A stretch of DNA of 64,000 nucleotides from CBDBKE01 sp965218055 (GTDB lineage: Bacteria > Acidobacteriota > Terriglobia > JAJPHL01 > JAPKYU01). The stretch covers positions 558,001-622,000 of the forward strand of contig CBDCKA010000001.1 in assembly GCA_965218055.1 (NCBI GenBank), in the 5' to 3' direction. The notes under the pieces are model-generated. The model made no database searches. It was not told the origin of the DNA and saw only the letters and a program-made list of their open reading frames with translations. Below, one piece after another: positions 36,555 through 45,832 of this stretch. Each line of letters opens with the position of its first letter. Within the stretch, counting starts at the first letter, position 1. Made by a program: the position numbers and the translations under genes.

Positions 36555-37157
36555 TTACAATTCCCGACGACCCTCGAGCGCCTTCGACATCGTGACTTCG
36601 TCGGCGTATTCGAGGTCGCTGCCGACCGGAACGCCCATCGCAATCCGGGTAACCCTCACCCCCAGGGGCTTCAACAGCTTGGAAAGGTACACTGCGGTAG
36701 CTTCGCCCTCGACGTTGGGGTTGGTCGCGACGATGACCTCTTCAATCTTACCCGTCTTCAGCCTCTCTATCAAACCCTTTATCCGTAGCTGATCCGGGCC
36801 GACGCCCGACAGCGGCGAAAGCGCTCCCATCAGGACATGGTAGCCGCCGCTGTACTGTCGCGTCTTCTCCACGGCCAGGATGTTGTTAGGCTGCTGGACT
36901 ACGCACAGCAGGCGGGGATCGCGACTCGGGTTGGAGCAATAGCTGCACGGGTCCACATCGGTAATGTTGTTACAAATCGAACAATACCCAACCTTCTCCT
37001 TGAGGTCCAGCAGAACGCCGGCCAGCGCCTGCGCCTCTTCCTTGGACCAGGAATGCAGGAGGTGGAAGGTCATGCGCTCGGCCGACTTCTGCCCAATCCC
37101 GGGCAGGCGCTTCAGCTGCTCAATCAGCCGAGCGATGGGTTCCGCGTAGTCAGGCAT
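36555..37157 (-). CDS. recR: Recombination protein RecR
   Basis: This subunit of the RecFOR pathway loads RecA at gaps. The 200 residues have the N-terminal helix-hairpin-helix (LKRLPGIGQKSAERMTFHLL), a zinc finger with CSICNNITDVDPCSYC, and a Toprim domain (LLCVVQQPNNILAVEKT...GGYHVLMGALSPLSGVGPDQL). The ATG at 37157 overlaps the ybaB stop by one base. Without the ybaB frameshift it would look like an independent gene; with it, the two appear fused in one 301-codon frame, which is an artefact of the indel. Confidence 0.95.
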   Translation of the reverse strand: MPDYAEPIARLIEQLKRLPGIGQKSAERMTFHLLHSWSKEEAQALAGVLLDLKEKVGYCSICNNITDVDPCSYCSNPSRDPRLLCVVQQPNNILAVEKTRQYSGGYHVLMGALSPLSGVGPDQLRIKGLIERLKTGKIEEVIVATNPNVEGEATAVYLSKLLKPLGVRVTRIAMGVPVGSDLEYADEVTMSKALEGRREL

Positions 37158-37460
37158 CAGAACATTCCGGGAAGCCCAAGACCGCCCGCCAGCGAGCCCA
37201 TCTTGGATTGCAGCTCCGCGTCCACCTTGCGGGTGCACTCGTTGATGGCGGCCAGGGATCAGATCCTGCAGCATCTCCACGTCGGCGTCTTTCACGGCTT
37301 CGGGATCAATTTTCAGATCCAGCAGGTGCTTGTGGCCATTCATCTTCACCTGCACTATGCCGCCACCCGAGCTTGTCTCCACCCGCAGCTCCTCCAGTTG
37401 TTTTTGCATCTGTTCCTGGACTTTGCGGACCTGATTCATCATCTGCTTGAGGTCGGGCAT
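37157..37460 (-). CDS. ybaB: YbaB/EbfC nucleoid-associated protein, frameshifted
   Basis: This small DNA-binding protein normally precedes recR. The N-terminus reads LKQMMNQVRKVQEQMQKQLEEL (long helix) and VQVKMNGHKHLLDLKIDPE, as in the family. After LQDLI the frame slips: the expected LAAINECTRKVDAELQSKMG is in the next frame, ending LPGMF-stop at 37157-37159. Dropping one base from the GGG at 37255-37257 gives a normal 100-residue protein. Order dnaX-ybaB-recR is the classic arrangement. Confidence 0.9.
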
Positions 37461-37469
37461 GCGGGCTCC

Positions 37470-39194
37470 TTAGTCTGGCGTCTTAAGATCTTCCAGCTTC
37501 ACGATATCGGCTCCGAACAGACGAATCAACTCGGCCACCTGGGGGTCCTGCCGTACGCGCTCGAACCGGACGCCCTCGAACTGGCCGCGCTCGGCCGAGA
37601 CGGAGGCACCCGGGCGGTTCTCGCTTTCGGCGCCGTCCGAGGCGGTCTCGCTGTCGGCCGACGCAGGCACCTCGTCCTCCACCCCCACCCTAAAGGTCAC
37701 CGGCCGCCCAAGCAATTCGCTCGAGAGCTCGCGGACCAGCATTTCGTCCTGCCGGCTGATGAGGTGGTGGGCTCCGTTTTCCCGAGGGAAGCAGCACAGC
37801 ACTTCCTGTTCGCTGACCCGCCAGTTGCTGGCCTGCTCCAGGTTGAGCGCCAGCATCTTCTTCGAGAGCTGCTCCAGGCGAGCCAGCAGGCGGCCTGGGA
37901 TAGGCTCGAGGTGCGGGGGTGGAACCCGAGGCGGCGCAGCGGCCGGCGGGTCCGATTCGGCCGGGCTGGTGCGCTTGCGCGACAGGTCGGCCTCAAACGG
38001 CGACGGCGAGCGTCCCCGCCCGCCCGGGGGAGCGCTTCCCGGCGGGGCGCTTCCCGACGGACTCGGCTCATCGTCCATCCGGGCCAGCAGCTCCTCCAGT
38101 GGGACCAGGCGCTGGGCGTGCACCAGCTTGAGCAGGCCCAGTTCGGTGTGGAAGCGCGGGGTGGCAGAGCGCTGCACGTCGGCGTACAGGTTCAGGCCCA
38201 GTTGCAGCAGCCGCGTCAAGTCCTCTTCGGCGAAGTTTTCGGCGGACGCCGCCAGCCGCTTGCATTCCTGCTGTGGCGCTTCTACCAGTCCGCTGCCGGC
38301 GCCGGCGGTTCTCAAGACCAGCAGGTTCCGCAAATGGCGGACCAGCGCGCGGCAAAAGTTGCGCAGGTCGTGGCCCTGGCGGACCATCTGGTCCGCCAGG
38401 GCCAGCATCCGTTCGCTGGAGGCATCCAGCACCGCGCTCACCGCTTCGTCCAGCACCTCGGCCTCGACCACGCCCAGCAACTCTCGCACCGCCCTCGCGT
38501 CCAGCTCACGGCCGCAGCAGGCGATCGCCTGGTCCAGCGCAGACAGCGCATCACGCAGGCTGCCTTCGCCCGAGGCGGCTAGTACAGCCAGCGCCTCTTC
38601 ACTGGCCTGGATGCCTTCGATGCGGCAAATGCGCTGCAACTCGGTCATCGTCTCGGCGAAGCCCAGGTTGTGAAAGCGGAACGATTGGCAGCGCGACACG
38701 ATCGTCAGGGGAATTGCGTGCGCGGCGGTCGTGCAGAAGATGAACAGGACGTTGCCCGGCGGCTCTTCCAGAGTTTTCAGCAGCGCGTTCCAGGCGTCAC
38801 GGGTGATCTGGTGCGCCTCGTCCACGATGTAGACCTTGTAACGGTCGCGGGCCGGCGCGTAGCGCACGTTTTCGCGCAACGCCCGGATCTCGTCAATGCC
38901 GCGGTTGGAGGCGGCGTCGATTTCGATGACGTCCACCGAGTTGCTGGCTGCAATTTCCAGGCAGGAGGCGCATTCCCCGCACGGCTCCGGCGCCGGGCCG
39001 CGCGCGCAGTTGAGCGCCTTGGCCAGCAGCCGCGCGACCGTGGTCTTGCCGGTCCCGCGCTGGCCGGACAAGATATAGCCGTGGGCGATGCGATTCTGCG
39101 CGATAGCGTTGCGCAGGGTCTGCTTGATGTGTTCCTGATTGACAACTTCGGCGAAGGTCTGCGGGCGGTACTTCCGCGCTATGACGGTATACAT
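37470..39194 (-). CDS. dnaX: DNA polymerase III subunits gamma and tau
   Basis: This is the clamp-loader ATPase. The 574 residues from the ATG at 39194 start VIARKYRPQTFAEVVNQEHI, with Walker A GQRGTGKTT, a four-cysteine zinc module (CARG...CGECASC), Walker B DEAHQITRDAWNALLKTLEEPP and the SRC sensor motif. Domain III follows, then a proline/glycine-rich linker (GSAPPGSAPPGGRGRSPSPFE) and a tau-like C-terminal region. The frame is open to 39266, but that extension is unconserved. It heads the dnaX-ybaB-recR-korAB block. Confidence 0.95.
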   Translation of the reverse strand: MYTVIARKYRPQTFAEVVNQEHIKQTLRNAIAQNRIAHGYILSGQRGTGKTTVARLLAKALNCARGPAPEPCGECASCLEIAASNSVDVIEIDAASNRGIDEIRALRENVRYAPARDRYKVYIVDEAHQITRDAWNALLKTLEEPPGNVLFIFCTTAAHAIPLTIVSRCQSFRFHNLGFAETMTELQRICRIEGIQASEEALAVLAASGEGSLRDALSALDQAIACCGRELDARAVRELLGVVEAEVLDEAVSAVLDASSERMLALADQMVRQGHDLRNFCRALVRHLRNLLVLRTAGAGSGLVEAPQQECKRLAASAENFAEEDLTRLLQLGLNLYADVQRSATPRFHTELGLLKLVHAQRLVPLEELLARMDDEPSPSGSAPPGSAPPGGRGRSPSPFEADLSRKRTSPAESDPPAAAPPRVPPPHLEPIPGRLLARLEQLSKKMLALNLEQASNWRVSEQEVLCCFPRENGAHHLISRQDEMLVRELSSELLGRPVTFRVGVEDEVPASADSETASDGAESENRPGASVSAERGQFEGVRFERVRQDPQVAELIRLFGADIVKLEDLKTPD

Positions 39195-39240
39195 GCTCGG
39201 CTGAGCTTCCCCCCGCCGCCGCGGTGTCGGCCCTCGGCTG

Positions 39241-39597
39241 TCAGCGGGAGCGATGTCGTTTTTCACGCAGGGCCACTGCGTAGGACTGCCCCAGCAGCTG
39301 CACTCCCTGGAAGACCTGGCCTTCCACGATCACCCGCGCGCCCTGGGAAGGAACCCCACTCTGGCTGATCACCCAGATGGTACCGGTGCCGTCCGATACA
39401 GTGTAACCGCCACGGCCAACTGCCCCGAAGCTGTTCTCGACCGTTCCCTCAATGCGCACGGTTTTCTTGGCCCAGCGGGAGGGGTCCGCCAGAATGTCCT
39501 CGATCTTGACCGTCCCCGCGCAACCAGCTAGGACCAGGCTGGCTAGGACCAGGCTGGCCGGCAAGAGAACTCCAGTAACTGCTTTGTCAGGCTTCAT
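39241..39597 (-). CDS. Lipoprotein with an OB-fold-like domain
   Basis: A 118-residue exported protein. The ATG at 39597 follows a ggaggg ribosome site. The signal peptide ends in a lipobox (LVLAGC), so the mature protein should be lipid-anchored. The remainder (VKIEDILADPSRWAKKTVRIEGTVENSF, GTGTIWVISQSGVPSQGARVIVEGQVFQGV) has the strand pattern of OB-fold nucleic-acid-binding-like or cytochrome maturation-like domains. Function unknown. The signal peptide contains a tandem LVLAS-LVLAG repeat. Confidence 0.82.
   Translation of the reverse strand: MKPDKAVTGVLLPASLVLASLVLAGCAGTVKIEDILADPSRWAKKTVRIEGTVENSFGAVGRGGYTVSDGTGTIWVISQSGVPSQGARVIVEGQVFQGVQLLGQSYAVALREKRHRSR
39527..39556. repeat. 15-bp tandem duplication in the lipoprotein signal peptide
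   Basis: Two perfect copies of gctaggaccaggctg lie head to tail (39527-39541, 39542-39556). They encode the repeated LVLA part of the hydrophobic core. Confidence 0.9.
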
Positions 39598-39730
39598 AGT
39601 TGTCCCTCCAGGCTTATGGACGGACCAGGATGGCAACGGGGTTCGATTCGAAGCGACAAATACGGGGGGTAGTCTTGCCCCAGATTAGCGACCAATCTGA
39701 ACTGGAATGCCACCGGACAAAAATGCCAGA

Positions 39731-39825
<95 letters not shown>

Positions 39826-39947
39826 CCTGACAACTAGTGATGATACCACGTGGCAGTCGAGCGCGCCACGGCCCGTTCCGGTTTCTCAACGAGTCACAGA
39901 GAACAGCGACGGCGCAATCTGGAAACTGCTGCAATTCAGGCGCCCTG

Positions 39948-40739
39948 TCAGGCCCGGCCTGTCAGGATCTCGACGCCACGGCGTACGGCATCGTCCTCCG
40001 GACCGCTCGGCGCAAATTCCAGGCCCACATAGCCACGGTAGTCGAGAGACTGGAGCGTCTCGGCCACACGGCGGTAGTCCAGATCGCTGCGGTCGAGTTC
40101 ACCGCGCTCCGTTGTGCCCGCGACATGCACGTGGCCGAGCAACGGGAAAGCGCGTCGCAGCATGGCGCAGACATCCTCACCCATCACCGCCATGTGGTAG
40201 CAGTCCAGCACCAGGCGGATCAAAGGGTGACCCACTTCCCCCAGGACTTCCAGGGCCGCCTCGGTACTGTTAAGCGAATAACGTGGGTGGTCGCGGACGG
40301 TGTTGAGTGGCTCCAGCCACAGCGCGCAGCCGGCCTGCTCTGCCAGCGGTACCAGCGCCTTCAATCCGGCGATCGTGCTGGCCTTCCGTTCCGCAGGGGG
40401 AATTCGCTGATCCAAAGTCGAGCTGCCGTCCGGATTCACTCCGTCGCTCAGTGTCAACAGTCCAGTGCACCCGACGGGCTTCGCAATCTCAAACGAACGG
40501 CGAACCTCGGCCAATAATGCCTCCCGGTCTCGCTCGTCCGCCAGGGACGCCGCGCGGTTTGCGCTCATCGTCACAATCTCCAGACCCCCGGCGGTGGCGG
40601 CTGGTTTTAATTCATCGAAGTTCTTCCCTTCGGCGGCCCAGAACTCCACCCCCTGAACGCCCAGTTTGGCGGTCCGGTCAATGCGCTGGAGGTACGACTC
40701 TCCCGGAAACATCATTTCAAGCGACAATGTAATCTTCAT
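39948..40739 (-). CDS. Hydroxypyruvate isomerase / xylose-isomerase-like TIM-barrel protein
   Basis: This 263-residue sugar-isomerase-type barrel has LGVQGVEFWAAEGKNFDEL, ALWLEPLN, VLDCYHMAVMGED and LLGHVHVAGTTERGELDRSDLDYRRV. The glutamate, aspartate and histidine residues are placed as the metal ligands of AP-endonuclease-2 family proteins. Best matches by motif are hydroxypyruvate isomerase (Hyi)-like. The substrate is not certain. It stands alone, followed by SRP RNA. Confidence 0.82.
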   Translation of the reverse strand: MKITLSLEMMFPGESYLQRIDRTAKLGVQGVEFWAAEGKNFDELKPAATAGGLEIVTMSANRAASLADERDREALLAEVRRSFEIAKPVGCTGLLTLSDGVNPDGSSTLDQRIPPAERKASTIAGLKALVPLAEQAGCALWLEPLNTVRDHPRYSLNSTEAALEVLGEVGHPLIRLVLDCYHMAVMGEDVCAMLRRAFPLLGHVHVAGTTERGELDRSDLDYRRVAETLQSLDYRGYVGLEFAPSGPEDDAVRRGVEILTGRA

Positions 40740-40987
40740 GACGCCGCATCATCCTCCAACTACCATCGAAAATCAACCCTGAGAACTCCCCCGCGAACTG
40801 GGTTCTGCCTGACCTAGCGGTTCTGTTGGTCGCGGCTCCTCCCGCGAGCTGGCGCTAGCAGGGTTCTGAAAAGGGCTTGGAATCACCGCTCCCTCACGGT
40901 CGCGGCTCGGTCCGTTGTTGCGGTTACAGAACCGCGCGAGTAAGCAAGGGGTATAAGGGGCTCAAGCCACCAGGTTTCAGCACCCTG

Positions 40988-41932
40988 CTAGACCGGCTGG
41001 CCGCTCTGATGCTCGGTCACAGGCGCCATCTCGCGGAAGAATTGCTCAGCAAAGCGGCGCACCCGCTGGCTTTCCGAGCGGCTGTGCCGGACCGCTGCCA
41101 CGTAGGGGATCACCATGAAGGGCAGCAGCGCGATGCTGATGCCCAGATTGCGCAGGCGCTTCAGCAGGGAGAATTCGCCCGAGCGCAGGTCCACGATATA
41201 GGGGTAGTAGCGCAGAACCACGCCATAGATGTCGCCGGCCAACTGCCACTGGTTGCAGTGTGAGCCGGTCACATAGGTGCGCCCCTCGCGAATGGCTGCG
41301 AGAAACTCCCCGCTCGTGCGGGCCTCCTGGGCCACCGTGTAGGTGCGGCCGATGCGACGCAGCGTATGGGAATCGCTGCCGCCGACGCGGGATAGCCGCT
41401 TGCCTTGCCGCTCCAGGTGCTGGAGCAGTTGCGAGACAAACAGGTTGTGCACCCGTTGCATGGAGCCGTTCTGCTCCTCGAACACATCGAACAGCTCCGC
41501 CATCCGCGCCATGTACTGCTGCAACTGATCGGCCCGGTGGAAATCATGAAAGAAATGGTTCAAGACAAACAGGATTTTCTCTGCGCGCAGATACCCGACC
41601 AGCTCCCGAACGTCGCCGCGCAACTTCTGGATGTCGCGGTGGTGGCTCTCAGTGATGCCGTACACTCCGACGTGGATGTGGTGGCGAAACTCGGGCACGT
41701 AGGTGGTGACCTCTTCGCCAATCAGGAAGTCCTCCACCGGTTGGCGGCTGAGCAGTTCCAGGCAGCCGTCAATGGAATCGTGGTCGGTGATTGTCACCAG
41801 GTCCATGCCGCGCTTCTTCGCCGTACGGTACACGGCTAGCGGGGAGGAATAGGAATCGCGGCAGCGGAGGATGGGCAGGTGCTTCGCTGCGCCGGAAAAA
41901 TAGGAGTGTACGTGCAAGTCTGCCCGAAACAT
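40988..41932 (-). CDS. PHP-domain phosphoesterase
   Basis: A 314-residue protein of the PHP superfamily (DNA polymerase alpha-like metal-dependent hydrolase). The N-terminal RADLHVHSYFSG gives the HxH metal motif, and TITDHDSIDG the D-H-D. A later GGSDSHTLRRIGRTYT motif completes the set. A short C-terminal region with a hydrophobic segment (ISIALLPFMVIPYVAAV) may be membrane-associated. The ATG at 41932 is chosen as it opens the PHP motif; the frame is open to 41983. Substrate unknown. Confidence 0.87.
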   Translation of the reverse strand: MFRADLHVHSYFSGAAKHLPILRCRDSYSSPLAVYRTAKKRGMDLVTITDHDSIDGCLELLSRQPVEDFLIGEEVTTYVPEFRHHIHVGVYGITESHHRDIQKLRGDVRELVGYLRAEKILFVLNHFFHDFHRADQLQQYMARMAELFDVFEEQNGSMQRVHNLFVSQLLQHLERQGKRLSRVGGSDSHTLRRIGRTYTVAQEARTSGEFLAAIREGRTYVTGSHCNQWQLAGDIYGVVLRYYPYIVDLRSGEFSLLKRLRNLGISIALLPFMVIPYVAAVRHSRSESQRVRRFAEQFFREMAPVTEHQSGQPV

Positions 41933-41989
41933 CTTTACTCGGCCGCTCCGTTTGTTCGGCCCGGGACAGGGCCGCCTTTCCAACTCAAT

Positions 41990-42017
41990 ATAGTACCGGG
42001 GTTTGGCGGGCAGTCAA
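41990..42017 (-). promoter_or_regulatory. Candidate promoter of the PHP gene
   Basis: On the minus strand, TTGACT (42012-42017), 16 bases, then TACTAT (41990-41995), giving a leader of about 50 nt to the ATG at 41932. Confidence 0.5.
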
Positions 42018-42077
42018 GCGATCCGATCTCAGCTGCGGCGTTTGTGGCTTGGCGCCGTGGGACCTGCTGGTGAATTC

Positions 42078-42959
42078 CTACGCGCGAACCTCGCGGAACG
42101 CCTCCTCGACCTCTTCCTTTTCGGTGGGATGCAACGGAAGCAGAGGAAGCCGGCAGGGACCGCCGTAGTAACCGTTCAGATCCATGGCGTGCTTGAACCC
42201 GGGAATCCCGAACTTCGCAATGGCGACAGCAGCCCTGGCAACCGCCCGCTGGCGCTCGCGAGCTGCCTCATGATCGCGCGCTTTCCAGGCCTCGTAAATG
42301 CCCAGCGACGCGCAGGGGGCCGCGTTGGCCAAACCCAGAACGCCGCCCACCGCGCCCATCGAGAGACTCGGATATAGCGTCGCCGCCGAACCGACCAGCA
42401 CCTGAAACTCCTCTGGAGTGCCATCCACCATGCGAGCCACCTTTTCCACGCTGCCGAGGCTTTCCTTGATGCCCAGGATGTTGGGATGTCGGGCGAGTTG
42501 GATGACAACTTCCACGGGAAGATCCAGCCCCGTCATCTGGGGGATGTTGTAGAGCAGGATGGGAACGCTGGCGGCATCGGCCACCATGCGGAAGTAGGTC
42601 AGCTGCGTCTCGGGCCGGTTCATCTGGGCCTTGAAATAATGGGGCGTGCGCACCAGGGCGGCGTCGCAGCCACGCTCGGCCGCCAGCCTGGTTAGTTCAA
42701 TGGTTTCTTCCACCGACTCGGCGCCCGTGCCGGCAATCAGCAGCTTGCCCGGAGCGGCAGCTTCGCGCACTACCTCCCAAACCTGCAGGGTCTCCTCCCG
42801 GGTCAACAGGACCACCTCGCCGCTGGAGCCGGTCGCCACGTAACCGGACACACCCGTCTTGTTCCATTTCTCGATATTGGCCCGCAGATGCACGGGCGAA
42901 AATTCCCCATTCAGCAAGAACGGAGTGCAAATCGGAGGGGAAATCCCGTCGAGCCGCAT
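42078..42959 (-). CDS. Dihydrodipicolinate synthase/N-acetylneuraminate lyase family aldolase
   Basis: This 293-residue class I aldolase of the DapA family has YVATGSSGEVVLLTREE, the Schiff-base lysine in LGIKESLGSVEKV, and the LLYNIPQMTGLDLPVEV tyrosine motif. Whether it is the lysine-pathway DapA or a related lyase cannot be decided; the arginine that binds the alpha-carboxylate is not obvious. It is divergent from the NHL-repeat gene. Confidence 0.85.
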   Translation of the reverse strand: MRLDGISPPICTPFLLNGEFSPVHLRANIEKWNKTGVSGYVATGSSGEVVLLTREETLQVWEVVREAAAPGKLLIAGTGAESVEETIELTRLAAERGCDAALVRTPHYFKAQMNRPETQLTYFRMVADAASVPILLYNIPQMTGLDLPVEVVIQLARHPNILGIKESLGSVEKVARMVDGTPEEFQVLVGSAATLYPSLSMGAVGGVLGLANAAPCASLGIYEAWKARDHEAARERQRAVARAAVAIAKFGIPGFKHAMDLNGYYGGPCRLPLLPLHPTEKEEVEEAFREVRA

Positions 42960-43041
42960 GATCCCTTATCAAATCACGGATGAACCTCGCTTGCCAGCCT
43001 AGACTCTTCGGAACCTGAAATGGGCGACCAGAGCCCGCATA

Positions 43042-43070
43042 TTGACGGGACCCCGTTCGGCGAGTATGCT
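43042..43070 (+). promoter_or_regulatory. Candidate promoter of the NHL-repeat gene
   Basis: TTGACG at 43042-43047, 17 bases, TATGCT at 43065-43070. The start point would be near 43077, 16 bp before the ATG at 43093, with gagggagg between, which favours that start codon. Confidence 0.5.
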
Positions 43071-43092
43071 GCGCGAGGGAGGAATCTCCAAA

Positions 43093-44064
43093 ATGCATTT
43101 GCCACTGCGTACGATTGGTCTGTTGCTGGCCTTTGGCGCCTGCCTGGCCGCTCATGAACCGGCAAGGCCGTCAGGTGCTGCCGCTGGATCGGCTGCCCCG
43201 GCGGTCAGTCCGCCGCCAACCGAACTTCCCTATCGCGTCGTGCCGGACTGGCTCCGGCTACCGCCCGGCTGGAACCTGGAACAAACCGGAGGGATAGCCA
43301 CCGATGCCCGCGGGCACGTCTATGTCTTCCACCGCGGCCCACACCCCCTGCTGGAATTCGAACCCAGCGGGGAGTTGGTGCGCGAGATCGGTGCAGGGTT
43401 GTTCGTTTCCGCACACGGCGTGGAGGTGGACCCGGAGGGCAATATCTGGGCGGTGGACGTAGGGAACCACACGGTGCTCAAGTTCAACTCCGCCGGGCGG
43501 CTGACGATGGTGCTGGGGCGCAAGGGCACCGCCGGCAGCGAACTGGGTGAAGTGATTCAGCAATTCAACAAGCCGACCGATATTGCCTTCGCTCCCAACG
43601 GCGACATTTATGTCACCGACGGCTACGGCAACTCGCGGGTGGTGAAGTTCTCCCCTGACGGCCGGTTGCTGAAGACCTGGGGCCAGAAGGGCACCGGAGC
43701 CGGAGAGTTCGACACGCCGCACACGATTGCCGTGGACGCCCAGGGCCTGGTCTACATCGGCGACCGCGAGAACAACCGCATCCAGATCTTTGACGCTGAC
43801 GGCAAGTTCCTCCGCCAGTGGACGCACATAGGCTCGCCCTGGGGCCTGGAGATCACGCCGGACCAGCACATCTATATGGCCGACGGCTACGCCAACCGCG
43901 TGCTGAAACTGGACCTCGAAGGGAAGATTCTGGGTGCGCTGGGGGAGACGGGCCGCGGCCCAGGGCAGTTTCGCTTCGTTCACCACGTCGCGGTTGGAAA
44001 CAATGGGGAAATCTACGTGTCGGAAATCCTGAACTGGCGGTTGCAGAAATTCGTGAAGAAGTGA
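43093..44064 (+). CDS. Secreted NHL-repeat (six-bladed beta-propeller) protein
   Basis: This 323-residue exported protein has a signal peptide (PLRTIGLLLAFGACLAAH). At least five NHL repeats follow: FVSAHGVEVDPEGNIWAVDVGNHTVLKFN, FNKPTDIAFAPNGDIYVTDGYGNSRVVKFS, FDTPHTIAVDAQGLVYIGDRENNRIQIFD, and more. This arrangement resembles the propeller of peptidyl-alpha-hydroxyglycine amidating lyase, but catalytic activity should not be assumed. The ATG at 43093 is preferred over a TTG at 43042 because it follows a promoter and ribosome site. Confidence 0.85.
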   Translation: MHLPLRTIGLLLAFGACLAAHEPARPSGAAAGSAAPAVSPPPTELPYRVVPDWLRLPPGWNLEQTGGIATDARGHVYVFHRGPHPLLEFEPSGELVREIGAGLFVSAHGVEVDPEGNIWAVDVGNHTVLKFNSAGRLTMVLGRKGTAGSELGEVIQQFNKPTDIAFAPNGDIYVTDGYGNSRVVKFSPDGRLLKTWGQKGTGAGEFDTPHTIAVDAQGLVYIGDRENNRIQIFDADGKFLRQWTHIGSPWGLEITPDQHIYMADGYANRVLKLDLEGKILGALGETGRGPGQFRFVHHVAVGNNGEIYVSEILNWRLQKFVKK

Positions 44065-44104
44065 TTCTTCGTCCGTTCTGCGCCAATGGAATGCGCCGGA
44101 TTTC

Positions 44105-45766
44105 CTACAGGTTTTCGTAGTTGGGACCGCCGCCGCCTTCCGGCGGCACCCAGGTGATGATCTCGTAAGGGTCCATGATGTCGCAGGTCTTGCAGTGGAC
44201 GCAGTTGGATGCGTTCAGGTGAATCTGCTGCCGTCCGTCGCTCTCCACCATTTCATAAACCGCGGCCGGGCAGAAGTACTGGCAGGGGTTGCCAAACTCC
44301 CTTATGCAGCGGTCGTTGCAGATGTTGGTATCGTGAATGAGCAGGTGCGCAGGCTGGTCCTCCTCGTGCTTGGTCGCTGAGTGGAAGACGTCAGTAAGCT
44401 TGTCGAAGGTCAGGCGCCCATCGGGAGCCAGCGCTAGCGGTTGCAGGGGCGGGCGTTCCGTGTGCAACTGCGGCAATTTTTTCAGCCGCCGGTGGCCCGC
44501 TTCGGCGGGGTAGCGGGCCCGGAGGCCGCGGCCTCCGGTCAGCATCTGCAAACCCGTATGCAACATCCCCCGCAGCAGGCCCTTTTCATAGGCCTGGTGG
44601 GAATTGCGCACTTTCCAGAGTTCCGCCCCGGCCCAGCTTTCCTTGAAGTTCCTTTCGTAGGCGGACAGTTGCTGTTGGGAAAAATTTTGTGCGGCGAAGC
44701 CGTCAAAGATAGCGTCGGCGGCCAGCATTCCGCTCTGGATGGCCAGGTGGATGCCCTTGAGACGCTGCGCATTGAGCAAGCCGGCTGAGTCGCCGAGGAT
44801 CACCGCGCCATCGGTCGCCAGTCGCGGCATCGAGAAGTAGCCACCCTCGGGAATTGTCTTGGCGCCGTATTTTACCAGGCGGCCTCCTTCCAGCAGCGAG
44901 CGCAGGAACGGGTGAGTCTTCCAGTGCTGGAACGCGGTGTGGGGATCGACCAGCGGGTTCTGGTAGTCCAATCCAACCACCAGCCCAAGTGAAACCAGGT
45001 TGTTGCGCATCCCGTAGAGGAACCCGCCGCCATACTGCTGCCGGTTCAGGGGCCAACCCAGCGTATGGATGACGCTGCCCGGCTCCAGGCGCCCAGGAGG
45101 CAGTTCCCACAGCTCCTTCAACCCCAACGAGTAGGTCATGGGGTTGTTGCCCTTCTCCAGGCCCTTCTCCGAGAAAAGTTGCTTGGCGAGGGAACCGCGC
45201 GGGCCTTCGGCAAAGACGGTCACCTTGGCTCGAAGGTCGCTGCCAGGCTGGTGGTTTTCTTTGGAGCGGCCCTGGCGGTCCACTCCTTTATCGCCGCTCC
45301 GCACGCCGGCGACAGCCCCTTTCTCGTCATAGAGCACTTCCACGCCGGCCGTCTCGGTAAAAATGGTGATCCCGGCCTGCTCCACCTTTTGTCCCATCCA
45401 TTTGCCCAGGCGATTCAAAGAGACCACGTGGTTGCCGGCATTGTGGAGGAACGGTGGGGTGATGGGAAATCTGAAGCGGCGGCGCTGGGTGAAAAAATAA
45501 ACCGCGTCACCCGCCACCGGACAATCCAACGGCGCCTCGGCCTCAAAGGCGGGAAGCAGTTCACGGAGGGCACGCGAATCAAGAATGGCGCCGGACAGCA
45601 GGTGCGCGCCTACCTCGCGCCCTTTCTCCAGCACGTAGACGTTTTCCAGGTCGAGCGTGCCCGGTTGGGCGGCGGCGCGCTGGGCCAGGCGCAAGGCGCA
45701 GGCCAGCCCCGCCGGGCCGGCCCCAACGATGAGCACGTCAGCTTCGAGGAGTTCGCGCTGGACCAT
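44105..45766 (-). CDS. Electron-transfer flavoprotein:quinone oxidoreductase
   Basis: This protein feeds electrons from reduced ETF into the quinone pool. The 553 residues have an N-terminal FAD-binding Rossmann motif (DVLIVGAGPAGLACALRLAQ), the GAHLLSGAILDSRAL segment and, at the C-terminus, a [4Fe-4S] domain with CNDRCIREFGNPCQYFC and CVHCKTCD. It is transcribed downstream of the amidohydrolase, after about 70 bp, and closes a block with etfBA, which encode its ETF partner. Confidence 0.95.
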   Translation of the reverse strand: MVQRELLEADVLIVGAGPAGLACALRLAQRAAAQPGTLDLENVYVLEKGREVGAHLLSGAILDSRALRELLPAFEAEAPLDCPVAGDAVYFFTQRRRFRFPITPPFLHNAGNHVVSLNRLGKWMGQKVEQAGITIFTETAGVEVLYDEKGAVAGVRSGDKGVDRQGRSKENHQPGSDLRAKVTVFAEGPRGSLAKQLFSEKGLEKGNNPMTYSLGLKELWELPPGRLEPGSVIHTLGWPLNRQQYGGGFLYGMRNNLVSLGLVVGLDYQNPLVDPHTAFQHWKTHPFLRSLLEGGRLVKYGAKTIPEGGYFSMPRLATDGAVILGDSAGLLNAQRLKGIHLAIQSGMLAADAIFDGFAAQNFSQQQLSAYERNFKESWAGAELWKVRNSHQAYEKGLLRGMLHTGLQMLTGGRGLRARYPAEAGHRRLKKLPQLHTERPPLQPLALAPDGRLTFDKLTDVFHSATKHEEDQPAHLLIHDTNICNDRCIREFGNPCQYFCPAAVYEMVESDGRQQIHLNASNCVHCKTCDIMDPYEIITWVPPEGGGGPNYENL

Positions 45767-45832
45767 CAGGGAAAGTTCGGTTTGCGGATCCCGGTTCGCA
45801 ATCTCCCGGCCCGATCCAGTTAGTCGCCCCAG

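Noticed and set aside
36555..37460. A natural YbaB-RecR fusion
   Set aside because: One extra base in a GGG run explains it, and the repaired frame gives two normal-length proteins with a 1-base overlap.
36837..38582. A 581-codon open frame antisense to recR, ybaB and dnaX
   Set aside because: The real genes on the other strand are fully recognisable; this frame has no domain and follows the codon-position pattern of a shadow.
40740..40987. A gene or RNA in the gap before the PHP gene
   Set aside because: The 248 bp contain short GC-rich inverted patches (ccgctccctcacggtcgcggct) resembling dispersed repeats, but no ORF, promoter or conserved RNA.
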